From the NCBI GenBank assembly GCA_027575765.1, contig JANBPT010001078.1:1-15086 (forward strand): 15,086 nucleotides of DNA, given 5' to 3'. Below are positions 1 to 8,895 of this stretch, in pieces. A program made the position numbers and the translations under genes. The notes under the pieces were generated by a model, which was given only the letters and a program-made list of their open reading frames with translations, was not told the origin of the DNA and made no database searches. The stretch comes from Tieghemiomyces parasiticus. Taxonomy: Eukaryota; Kickxellomycota; Dimargaritomycetes; Dimargaritales; Dimargaritaceae. The first letter of the stretch is position 1. The number at the start of each line of letters is the position of its first letter.

Positions 1-834
1 GGAGTATGGAGGTTAACCACGGCACCTGCGTAGACGATGGACTCGCGGATGGGGACCCCAAATACGGTGGTGGGGGCTTCTACATGGTGGAAAGGGAGGT
101 GATTGTGACAATTAGGGAAAAAGGAGGGAGAGGTTAGTCCGAAAATAGGTGGTGAGGTAAACCTCCTCTACATTGCCTGCCCACCGAATGTATACGCCAA
201 GGACTGAATAAAGCGACCCCAACCGTTGGTGCAAGGCGACAGGCAAGCCACTGCATATCTGACAAGTTTTCCGGACTACCACGACGGACGAGTGTTGGAG
301 AATCAGGAGACACCAGGTCCAGCGTCACTCCCTTTCTCGGAGAGCTCCAACTAACCACAAGGACCGTGACTCTCGCCCATTCAACCTCGGACTCCCTAAC
401 GCTGGTAGGCCCAAACTTGACGTCAGGCTGGAGCGAACGGTAAAGTGTAGGCATAATAGGTGACGTAGGGCATTGCCTAAAAGGAAAGGAGAAGTGGCCG
501 CACACAGTCTGGCACAACGAGGCTGCGTAACGGTCGGAGAAGGCGACCAGTTACTGATAAAGGGTGAGGCCGAGCGCACCCACCAGGATTCCCACCACGC
601 CCGTCCGTGGCTGGTAGCCAAACAGTCCACCCACTTACCGCACTCGTGCGAGTCGCTGACGGACCTCGGCACCGACAGCTTGAGTTTGGATTTGACGGCG
701 GTCATTAACCGTTTGAAAGGCGACATTTTCTTGGGCGGGCCGACACCTTTCGACAGGGCTGATGGGTTGAGTAGTTGAGGTGCGGTCGCGGCGCCCAGGT
801 CGGTGTGGGACGGGCGGTGAAGCTTGGAGGACAT
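1..834 (-). CDS. Probable RhoGAP (Sac7-like), 5' part, two exons, partial
   Basis: Likely GTPase-activating protein for Rho-type GTPases, acting in cell-wall and actin signalling in the cytoplasm or at the cortex. Exon 1 is 834..639: the ATG at 834-832 opens 65 codons of a basic, low-complexity N-terminus (MSSKLHRPSH..., with PPKKMSPFKRLMTAVKSKLK). It ends at a GTAAGT donor (638-633). Exon 2 starts at 79, after a pyrimidine-rich tract ending TAG, and runs off the window. Both boundaries are phase 1, so joining keeps frame and gives ...SDSHEC-EAPTT-VFGVPIRESIVYAG. The motif VFGVPIRESIVYAG matches the start of the RhoGAP domain in Sac7-type proteins, which typically have VFGVPLEES(I/L)xYA. The catalytic arginine and the rest of the domain lie outside the window. 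The 559-nt intron is long for this locus. A second good acceptor at 477 would give a 162-nt intron and an extra exon, but the peptide there is not convincing. The family call rests on about 20 residues. Confidence 0.6.
80..638 (-). other. Probable intron of the RhoGAP-like gene
   Basis: On the minus strand this begins GTAAGT (638-633) and ends with a C/T-rich stretch plus CATGTAG (AG at 81-80). A CTAAT branch-like motif lies near 110. Stops interrupt all reading through it. An internal acceptor (CTTTCCTTTTAG, AG at 478-477) could divide it into two introns around a cryptic exon. Confidence 0.5.
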
Positions 835-2300
835 GACCGAGGGTTTGGCACGTGGTATTCTACGGTCAATGGCAACAAGAAGGAAAGAGACGCGCCCGCA
901 ATGGGAGGTACTCCAAGGTTAAAGGAGGGGTTGTCAGGGAATCACTGAGGGGCGAGGTCGAGAACACTTGGGGGGTGGGGTCAAGCTAGGAGAATTTGTC
1001 GGTGTGGAAAAACGGTTCGCCGAGTCACAATGAGCTCAGTAGTTCAGAGTAGGGAAGGCGGGGAACAGTCTCACGGTAGACGGTGGCGAGGCAAGTGATA
1101 CCGAGGGCACGCTGCTTCAAAGGTCAATGGAGTGCAGGGAGTGGGGGAGGTGCTGAGTTGGAGAGCGGAGACAATTGCATTGGCTTGGAGAATGCCAACT
1201 GGAGAAGTGGGGAATGCGCCGTGCCGAGGCGAGCAGGTAAAAAAAGAGATAATACGCTGGCGGGGGCGCAAGCGGGACGGACACGTTTTATATGGGGTAT
1301 TAATAGAACGAACAGTGACGATAGAGTGGGGGGAGCTCTGAAAGCAAAGGAGAAAAGGAGGGAACCGTTGGACAAACACACAGGCTGGACTGGTTAGTGG
1401 CAAAGAAGGTCGGAATAGGGCGGAGAACGACAACGGCGGGCCCGCGCACAAGTAAATTGATATTGAGGGAGGGGTGGTACAATAGCCACCGGGTACCCGA
1501 AAAAAGCAAGGCAAGGGTGGGTCAAGACGAGGTCAGTACGGGCCAGGCCACAGTGGGTGATGGCGAAAAAAATAAAATATAAAGGCGCAGGGAGGAGACG
1601 AAAGGGATCCCGAGCCACCTATGCACAGAGTCCAGGGGATTGGGAAAAAGAGGGTATGAAGGCCCAAGGAGCAAGGGAGTAGGTATATGGCATGCAGCTT
1701 TAGAGGAAGCGGAAGAAAGGGTTATTAAGAGCCGCAGGAGACATGGACCGCACAAAAAAGTGGTCGAAAACTTTCAGGGCGAGCAAAGTAGGCTAAGAAG
1801 TGGATAAAGAAATCGACGAAAGCAAAAAAAGAAAGGGCAAGGGATACATACACGCGCGCAAGAGCCGGGGCGACGTTGTGGAGGGAAGGGGGAGCGCCCA
1901 CGCCTGAGGGGAGGAGACCTCCCTCCGCTGACCAGCCATTGGACACCTGCCACAGAAGCCGCGGCCGTACCGCTGATAGGATGGCCGCATAAAGATAGGG
2001 TGGGCGGCAATGGCCCGGGCGTGCCGCTACGCGACGAGTCGTGGAACCATTGCTAAATTAAGCCCGGTGGGAAGCGGCCAACCAGCAAGCCTCTTCGCGA
2101 TAAAGAGAGGAGACGGCAGAGTGATGGATGAGAAGATGGACAGAAAGTTAGTGTCCATTCCTTCTGCTTCCCCCTCTGCAGTGACACTCGGCTGTCAGCG
2201 GCCCGGCGATGATCAGCTCAGAGCCAGCGGGAAGTCGCCGAGGAGGTGGGCGCTGGGGCTAGGGTGGGCCGCGGGAAGGGCGGAGACTAAGGGGTAGAGA
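835..2300. other. Purine-rich (plus strand) intergenic region upstream of RhoGAP-like gene
   Basis: No protein family is recognisable in any frame. By eye the plus strand is strongly A+G rich, most clearly from about 900 to 1900 (many GGAGG, GAGAA and AAAGG runs). The minus strand, which is the sense strand of the gene starting at 834, is therefore C/T rich. Pyrimidine-rich sense strands just upstream of ATG are seen here for cyclophilin, cofilin and HIS3 as well. This may be an unusually long version of the same promoter/leader feature. The long minus-strand open frames here (for example 1514..1071) are low-complexity Pro/Ser/Leu products of that bias. Confidence 0.5.
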
Positions 2301-3299
2301 GTGTGAAGCTTGCGAAGCACGGGGTGATTCGCAAAATATAAAATGCGACTGAATCTGTGGCATCGACCTGCGTGGATCCTGAAGTAAAATGCAGTCGGAG
2401 AGGAGAAGAGGTGTGTTCGAGGTCCTGTCTCCACCCTTGAAGGTGGGGAGGGGATCTGTTGTGGTCCGGTGCGACGATGGTGTATGCATGGCACACAAAC
2501 ACAATTGTCCGGCCCAAGAGGATATGTGGGAAACCGCACCGCATACGGACCTACTGTGTATGTCGCGTGACCCGTCACTGTCTGCAACGACATTGTTGGC
2601 AGGCGCCTGCCCCGCCACCTCTATGCGCGGTGAAGGCCCCCTGTATTCCGCGGGTGGTTGAGCCCGGAGCGGCTACAGTGGGCGGAGACGTTGAAGTGGC
2701 CACCACTTCCGCTCTGATCCCCTGACAACGTAAGCAACACATGCTGCACATCTATCGGCTGTCATCCGGTTTTTTGAACGACTCTGCTGGAGTGCTAACC
2801 ATGCAGATATTACGCGGATCAGTACTATTTGGTGCGGTAGGTGTTACATAGCACGCAATCATTGGGGACACGCTATTCCGTTAGTTTCACCGGCTGACGC
2901 GGTGTTTTTATTTGTACCCATGTGGCTTCTTGTAAGTGCCAATACGGCACGCTTGTCATGCAGATGATATGCTCATGTCGGGAGGTCAGTGCCATTATGG
3001 CCGCGCCTGGCTTCATCCAACGAGCCGCATCCGAGGCGCCATCCAGTCGCTAGGGCCTGACCATTCGCTACTATTGAATCGTCCAAAATAAGATACGCTG
3101 CATCTCACTTGATCTACCCGGCGCCGGCCCTGTTGATAATTCGACCTGGTCGATGGATTTCGCCTTCATCCGCGCCATTGCATCGACCACCCACAGAGAC
3201 TCGGGTTACAACATGGCGCCAGTGGAAGCGGGAAGCAGCCACACATCCTCTCGATCGTGGCGCCAATGGGCTCTGGCAGCGCGCGCTCAGAGGACGGGG

Positions 3300-3315
3300 G
3301 GTCTATTAATAGACC
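3300..3315. repeat. Perfect 16-bp palindrome
   Basis: GGTCTATTAATAGACC is identical to its reverse complement. It could be a dimeric-protein binding site, or chance in this much intergenic DNA. No neighbouring gene start is evident. Confidence 0.6.
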
Positions 3316-3523
3316 GTATGCGTACCATGGACCAGTTACGTTTCGCCGACCCTCTTGCTGCGCACCCGGCTGCTGTATGCACCGGTGCACCAGTGGGAGG
3401 CCCTCTGATCAGTGCGCTTTGTTGACTACGCGTTTTTGCCATTTCCGCTTGACATGCCTCGCACTGTTCCACTGGAAAAATAAAAACTAACCGCCAGCTA
3501 ACCCGGAGCACCTAGTACTGATC

Positions 3524-3539
3524 CCTGGATTGATCCAGG
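3524..3539. repeat. Short inverted repeat (7-bp arms, 2-nt spacer)
   Basis: CCTGGAT-TG-ATCCAGG forms two 7-bp complementary arms. It lies in gene-free DNA. No terminator role is suggested for a eukaryotic locus, and chance is possible. Confidence 0.5.
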
Positions 3540-3705
3540 ACTGCCTAGGATCTAATTTCAACCGATGCCTTCGATGCGTCCAGGGTTAGAGTATAGAAGT
3601 CACGGGGATAAATGTCCCTCCCCTGGAGTTGCCGGGGAAAACCTGAAGGCAATAGGCTCCGATAGGGCCGTGGGCCACTAGGCGGCAGGAAGTTTAAGCC
3701 TGTGG

Positions 3706-3721
3706 CACGTGACTATATAAT
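3706..3721 (+). promoter_or_regulatory. E-box (CACGTGAC) fused to TATA-like TATATAAT
   Basis: CACGTGAC at 3706-3713 is a Cbf1/bHLH-type site. It is followed immediately by TATATAAT at 3714-3721, a good TATA box. This looks like a compact core promoter, but no coding sequence begins within the next 700 nt on the plus strand. It could serve a distant start, a non-coding transcript, or nothing. The E-box recurs upstream of HOP2 at 11773. Confidence 0.35.
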
Positions 3722-4267
3722 CTAGTCAGGTGATTGCAGTTCTAAACCGGCTGAATCATCGGTTGCCCTCCTAGCTGCTCTTCTGGCCCGTACCGCTGAA
3801 CAGGGCCACCCTAGCTAGGCAACGGAGGCGACGCCCGCCGGCCAGGTCTCTTCCCACCGGATGGTCGCCAAGCCGGCCCCCTGCGACACCTAGGTGTTTT
3901 ATGGTTGGCTCATTGATGGCATGGAGGATGAACTGGCTCCTCAGTGATGTCAGAGCTACGAAACGGGGGGAGAGGCAGGCCAATACCCGTCCCATTCTGC
4001 CATAGTCGGGCAAGAGCCAGGGAGGGTGCATATGGCAAATGGGATCGGTCCGCCCAACTATCATCGTCCCGTTTATACCCCCTCGAACCCGGCCCCGGGT
4101 TAGGAGGGACGGCTGACCTCCAGTGTGGATGGTAATTTGTGGGCCACTCGCCTCTCCACACGCCAGAGGAGGGGGGGCGCGGATGTTACGGTTGATAGCT
4201 TACGGCCCGCCAACGTTGTCGACAAGGTTCCATGACATTCTGTGGGCCTGGCACTCGGTATCTGCTC

Positions 4268-4275
4268 TATATAAT
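4268..4275 (+). promoter_or_regulatory. TATA box of the cyclophilin gene
   Basis: TATATAAT lies 161 nt before the cyclophilin ATG, a usual distance for a TATA-driven fungal housekeeping gene with a leader of about 100-130 nt. A pyrimidine-rich stretch (about 4345-4425), typical of strongly expressed fungal genes, lies between it and the ATG. Confidence 0.5.
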
Positions 4276-4435
4276 TGATCCACAGCGTCGCCCGGCGGTG
4301 GGTCCAGTAGCTGACCTAAACGCCCTGCTCAAAACCATTTGTTGTTCCTACCCTGCTTGTTTCCCGGCTTCCTCCGATTTCCCTTCGCTTTTTTTACCTC
4401 CTCACCTCCCCCGCAATCCATCTTCACCAAGCACC

Positions 4436-5201
4436 ATGGCTTCCCGCTGTAAGGTTTTCTTCGACCTCGCCGCCAACGGCAAGCCCCTAGGCGTAAGTAT
4501 ATCCCAAGTCGTTCCGGAGACGATCACTCGTTGAGGCGGATGGGTCCAGATTGTCAGGAGAGGGCAGCCATAGCGGTGGGTTGATCGGATTCCATCGGCT
4601 TTGATCACAGCATGTTAGGTTGGGCTGATCACAGCCGCCGGTGCCCAGAATCTAAGGCTCACTAAAGGATCCCCCCATCTGCCTCCGCCGTCGGAGTGAG
4701 ATCCGCCAGAACTCTAACCTAAGCCCCTCGTTCCCCTCCTGAAAACACTCTCTTCGCCAGCGCGTGGTCATGGAGCTCCGCAACGACGTGGTCCCCAAGA
4801 CCGCCGAGAACTTCCGTGCTCTGTGCACTGGCGAGAAGGGCTTCGGCTACCAGGGCTCCACCTTCCACCGCGTGATCCCCAACTTCATGTGCCAGGGTGG
4901 TGACTTCACCCGCCACAACGGTACCGGTGGCAAGTCCATCTACGGTGAGAAGTTCGCTGACGAGAACTTCACCCTCAAGCACACCGGTCCCGGCATCCTG
5001 TCCATGGCCAACGCTGGTCCCAACACCAACGGCTCGCAGTTCTTCATCTGCACTGCCAAGACCGCCTGGCTGGATGGCAAGCACGTCGTCTTCGGTCAGG
5101 TCGTTGACGGTATGGATGTGATCAAGAAGGCCGAGAGCTTTGGTTCCCAGAGCGGTGCTACCTCCCAGAAGATCACCGTTGAGAAGTCCGGTCAGCTGTA
5201 A
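4436..5201 (+). CDS. Cyclophilin A, peptidyl-prolyl cis-trans isomerase (two exons)
   Basis: Cytosolic peptidyl-prolyl cis-trans isomerase, a protein-folding enzyme and the cyclosporin A receptor. Exon 1 is 4436..4492 (19 codons, [19 protein letters not shown]). The intron is 4493..4760, with GTAAGT at the start, a CTAAC branch-like motif near 4713 and CGCCAG at the end. Exon 2 is 4761..5201 and ends in TAA. The product is 165 residues, the standard length of the single-domain form, with no signal or targeting extension. Catalytic and ligand residues are all present: R56, F61, M62, Q64 (in [16 protein letters not shown]), F114, W122 and H127. W122 predicts cyclosporin sensitivity. The match to the family is near-continuous from residue 8 to the end. 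Codon use is strongly C-ending (GTC, AAC, TTC, AAG), unlike the secreted-protein genes to the right, which suggests high expression. Confidence 0.97.
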
Positions 5202-6401
5202 ATTATTGCAACCCGGTTTTCCATTGACTCGTTAAGTGGCTCTCCGCATATGCGGGCCTACGGAGCTTCTCTCGGCAGCCTGCCAGGCCTTCTCGAAGAC
5301 TGGCGATGACGAGAGCGGGGCTGTACGATGCCCTTTTTTATCATCCGCCTAGGTGCTGTCTGCCTAGCCCTACTCGGTCGAATAAACACGCATGTCAAAA
5401 TACTGTGCACCTGAGCATATTAAACGTTGACGAATGCTGCACATGGTGCAAGTCTCGCGGTTTGCGATGACAGGCATAGTCTAACCCCCCCCCCCCACGC
5501 CTGGGTTGCTCAATCCGCGAATGGGAATACATGAGCCCCGCAGCTAACCTTTCGGCTGAATTGAAAAATGCAACTGAAAACAGACCAGGCTGAACCATGC
5601 CACCTTGGCGCGTGTGAGGTCGCATACTCAGTGCACCGGCTGATCTGTTTGTTCAGCTAGGCTGGCTTGGCATGAGTGTACAAGGAGGGATGTAGGCTCG
5701 GGCCTGACAGCTTGACCGCGGCCAGCCACGTCTGTGGCGAATCGGGCGAGCTTCCTAGTCCGCCAATTCTGACCAGCCTCCAGGGCTATCAGGTACATAC
5801 GAGGCGAACGAGACATCAGAAGGCTTGACGGCCATCCCATTAGCCCTAACCGTGCCACCCTGGACCCCATCACCGATACTTTCATAACAGCAGTGGCGCG
5901 GGAGAGGTATGCCGTGTCAGAAGGTGGTTGAGTGGGCCAGGCCGAGGAGTAGCTGGTGGGGTCTCGCCGTTTGGAACCCCGGGCTTCACGCTGGTTACTT
6001 TGCGCACAGTAGTTCGATTGCGGGGCTAAGGTTCCAGCCAGCTTATCATCTCTCCCCAACAATGGCCTTTACACGGGCACTTAGACTCCGTCACCCCAGC
6101 TGACTAGACCCCAGCCTACGCCAAGGTGACTCTCCCACTCCCCCGCCTTGCTCGAGCCTCCATGCTCCAGAGCTCCCTGCCGACCCGCCCCTCCCCCATC
6201 TGCACCTCGTCGCCGTTGGTCTCATCTGGGCTCACCGCCTCCTTGTCCCTCTTGCAAGATTTATTATTCGCCTAGGTTCACCTTTTCCTTCCGCTTTTTG
6301 TGAATTCAGTATTAACCTTCTTGGTCTCATTTAGGTGCACGCTTGCCACACCCGACATCCATCCCTACTTCCTCCTACCCTCATACGGCACCTCTTTCAT
6401 C
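5202..6401. other. Intergenic region between cyclophilin and cofilin
   Basis: Holds the cyclophilin 3' region (AATAAA at 5381), a C12 homopolymer (5485-5496), and the cofilin promoter and leader, which turn pyrimidine-rich from about 6120. TATTAAC followed by a T/C tract and TTTAG (AG at 6333-6334) resembles an intron 3' end, so a 5'-UTR intron in cofilin is possible, but no clear donor was found. The open frames on both strands here have no recognisable content. Confidence 0.5.
5381..5386 (+). terminator. Possible polyadenylation signal of cyclophilin
   Basis: AATAAA lies 180 nt after the cyclophilin stop codon. It is the first perfect AATAAA downstream of the gene. Fungal signals are loose, so the true cleavage site may differ. 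Confidence 0.35.
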
Positions 6402-7012
6402 ATGGTAAGTCCGCTGACCGGCTGCCCATTGCGCAGTCGCGAGATTTATGTGCTGCGTTCACCCCGGCCGTTCGGCGCTGCTCATCAGCCCTCGCCAGAT
6501 GGTCGACTTGCGCATCCGGCAAACTGCGGTTCTAATTGCTCGTCCCTATTAATCCCTTTCTCGGTGCTGTTTGGCCCTGCATTCCTGGCCCCGCTCAGTC
6601 CAGCGGCGTCACTGTCCATCCCGACTGTCTGTCGGAGTACCAGAACCTGAAGACTAAGCGCTCGGTGCGCTATGTCATCTACAAGGTCTCAGACGACAAG
6701 ACGCAGATTGTGGTCGACCAGGCGGCGAGCACAGACTACGACGAGTTTATCAAGGCGCTCCCCGAACGGGACTGCCGCTACGGCGTGTATGACTTCGAGT
6801 ACGAGAAGCCTGGGGAGGGTAAGCGCAACAAGATTTGCTTTATTTTCTGGTCTCCCGACGAAGCTCCGATCCGCTCCAAGATGGTGTACGCCTCCAGCAA
6901 GGACGCCATCCGTCGCAGCCTCGAAGGTATCGGTGCCGAGGTCCAGGCCACCGATTTCTCGGAAGTGTCCTATGAGGCCGTCCTCGAGAAGGCCAGCCGT
7001 CACACCCGCTAA
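6402..7012 (+). CDS. Cofilin / actin-depolymerising factor (two exons)
   Basis: Small actin-binding protein that severs and depolymerises ADP-actin filaments at cortical patches and during endocytosis. Exon 1 consists only of the ATG (6402..6404). The intron 6405..6598 begins GTAAGT and ends CGCTCAG. Exon 2 is 6599..7012, giving 138 residues starting MSSGVTV and ending in TAA. The start fits the family: S3 in M-S-S-G-V sits where the inhibitory phospho-serine lies in animal cofilins. Other family marks are YVIYKVSDDKTQIVV, DCRYGVYDFEYE, the actin-binding long helix with RSKMVYASSKDAIRRSL, and TDFSEVSYEAVLEKAS near the C-terminus. Length is normal for fungi (about 140). An in-frame upstream ATG at 6536 lies inside the intron and would add 21 non-family residues, so it is not the start. 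Confidence 0.95.
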
Positions 7013-7913
7013 AGAGTAGGGCCTATGGAGAGGGACTGGGGGTGGATATTTTTTTTGGGTGGGGGGGGGGGAGTGGTACGTGCTTTTCGGGTTTTCACTT
7101 GGAACCCCACCAGTCATCCGCTGCGAGCTAATGCAATACGAGGGGGCCCTTACATCCAATTAAGCAAACTAAGCCCCTAACTAGATGCTCCTGTCGCGCT
7201 AGGAGGGGCATGGCCCGGAGTATTATGTGGCCTTCCCCCCCCCCCTCCCGGTGTCCTTCCACTCCCCTCTCTATGTGACTCTTCCACAATCAATTTTATC
7301 CCTGTTTGCTGCTTTTCCGCTTCTGGTATCCTTCCGTTACAATAAACCTGGGTTTAATACCACACTATGCCTCATCGTGTCAGCTGTAGGATTGGGCGAG
7401 GTGGACACTGAACAAGGACATCATTGTCGATTATGTTTAAGGCCTTCCTGTTAGGAACTATACAACCTCTTGCGGATAGCGACCACGGCTGACTTGCCTT
7501 GCATATTTTGTGCTGGTTACCGTGGTGGATCATTCGATGGTCTAAGCCACCGTGTGCGCGTTGATGCTTTTATTGCCAACAATATGGGTATATAATCGTC
7601 TAATCGCATCGGGGGACAGTTCCCCACTCTATCCCGAGGGTCTAGCAGGTACTTCGGCAACGAACACAAGTGGCTAGTGCCCTGTGCCAAACCACTCGTC
7701 CAATGCTTCTGTTCTCTTGGCCTCTGTTGCCCGTAGGCCACATTTCGAGCAGGGCCGTTTTGGGGCGACCGAGTCGTACCGTGGTGGCCTAGCCGCAGCC
7801 AGGTGTTGCACCTACATGTCAAAATCTACCTGCTGAGCGCTCCTCGCTTTACGTTCAGTGGGCTAAACTAGTAAACACCCTCACTCTCATGTTGGAGTGA
7901 CCCTAAGCCGCCC
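7013..7913. other. Cofilin 3' region and intergenic DNA
   Basis: Contains T8 (7049-7056), G11 (7061-7071), C11 (7235-7245), an AATAAA at 7341-7346 and a TATATAAT at 7589-7596. The last lies about 320 nt before the open frame of the broken secreted-protein gene and could be a relic of its promoter. No gene was recognised on either strand. Confidence 0.45.
7341..7346 (+). terminator. Possible polyadenylation signal of cofilin
   Basis: AATAAA, 329 nt after the cofilin stop. If used, the 3' UTR would include both the G11 and C11 tracts. The distance is on the long side. Confidence 0.25.
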
Positions 7914-8895
7914 ATGAAGAAGCAATGTAGATACAACACGAGGAATATAACTTCAGTTGGTAAGTCTCGAGTAGTCCCCCCTCTTCCTCATCCCCTTCCC
8001 CCTCCTGCTCCACCATACAATATCTATTTGGACTGTCAGCCTATACTCAACGGTGTCTGCCGTGGCTCACGTTCATTGATGAATATCGGGTCTCCTGCCT
8101 CCGATAATGCCTGTGAAACCGAGCTCAGTTCCGCCCCTGATGCCCCACGTCCTCGTCGAGTCACCGAAGGTATGCGCATGTCGTGTATCATTGGCAATAG
8201 ATACCAGACTAATCTCAAGCTCCTCGAGCATCTCCATCGCGAATACCGCCGGGTCGACCCCATCCTGATTCCCACCGAGTTTCTGAATCAGTTCCCGGGG
8301 CGCTGCTTGGATGGCGGCCGGTTTCAGCTTAACCCTTACTTTCGCCTCAGCCCAGCGCAGTTCCGTATCGGCCTGGCTCAGTGACTACGAGGAACCAAGG
8401 TCCGGGTGATCAGTGCCATACTTAGACCGACCCTTAAGAAGACGGTTCAGTACCAGGACCAGCTGGCCATGGTGTTTGAGCAGGCTCAGGCCGCCGATCT
8501 GGACCGCCAGGGCCTGAACCATGGATTGGGCCATTTTCGACTCATTACACTGCCGCCTCATCCAATGGATGTGGATGGTACAATACTACCGTCGCCACCG
8601 ATCAGCCGCTCGGCCAGTACCGGTGATTCCGTGTCCGACTCCGCTGTGCCGTCCATCTTTGCCCAATACTAGCGTTGCCATTGATCGGTGGGACCTGTTG
8701 GTGGTGCATACGCAGACTATCCAGGGGTACTTGCATATCCTGCAAGACGTGTTGGGGACCATGGCGGGCTACCAGTTCAGCGTTTTTTTTTGGCGAGGAA
8801 CGAACGGTACAACGAATCTCTCATACTGTTTGGTGGTCCTAACCAGCTTAATAATGACCCAAGGCGATGCCATGTTGCTTAGTGCCGTTTACTAG
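7914..8895 (+). pseudogene. Degraded paralogue of the secreted protein encoded at 10136-11452
   Basis: Three blocks align in order with the intact protein downstream. Block 1 (7914-8381): LEHLHREYRRVDP, then CLDGGRFQLNPYFRLS, against LEYVHKALSEVDD and YLDGTPYVNRFFRLS; the weak N-terminal part shares VGKS. An in-frame TGA at 8382-8384 follows, at the position of intact residue 267 (Q). Block 2 continues in the same frame (8385-8672) with LRGTKVRV and DLDRQGLN against LGTKRVQ and VDRQALN, then a Ser-rich linker and TAG. Block 3 is shifted to the next frame (about 8674-8790): DRWDLLVVH...YLHIL...AGYQFSVF against QPWDALKAY...YLDVL...AGKSFSLF. A T9 run (8783-8791) follows, after which similarity is lost. 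No signal peptide can be found upstream. Nonsense codon, frameshift and missing 5' end indicate a pseudogene, although sequencing errors or unusual introns could mimic part of this. Confidence 0.75.

Larger units (their letters stand above)
2301..4240. other. Intergenic region with no recognised gene
   Basis: Mixed composition and short open frames only, none resembling a family I know. No tRNA B-box or 5S/snRNA signature was seen. It contains a perfect 16-bp palindrome at 3300-3315, a 7+7-bp inverted repeat at 3524-3539, and a CACGTGAC/TATATAAT element at 3706-3721, described separately. The remainder shows nothing that I can interpret. Confidence 0.5.

Noticed and set aside
1071..1514. Long minus-strand open frame (147 codons)
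   Set aside because: Pro/Ser/Leu/Cys-rich product of the C/T-biased strand, with overlapping open frames of similar make-up in other phases and no family resemblance.
4719..5084. Open frame antisense to cyclophilin exon 2 (121 codons)
   Set aside because: Shadow of the codon bias of the cyclophilin coding strand; low-complexity Gly/Val/Leu/Ala product.
5628..6062. Minus-strand open frame between cyclophilin and cofilin
   Set aside because: No recognisable motif, no supporting splice or promoter context, and amino-acid make-up as expected from random reading.
6689..7159. Open frame antisense to cofilin
   Set aside because: Mirror of cofilin coding sequence plus its 3' homopolymers.
7340..7450. 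Possible tRNA or small RNA gene in the intergenic DNA
   Set aside because: No A-box/B-box pair (GGTTCGAATCC-like) or snRNA signature was found here or elsewhere in the window.
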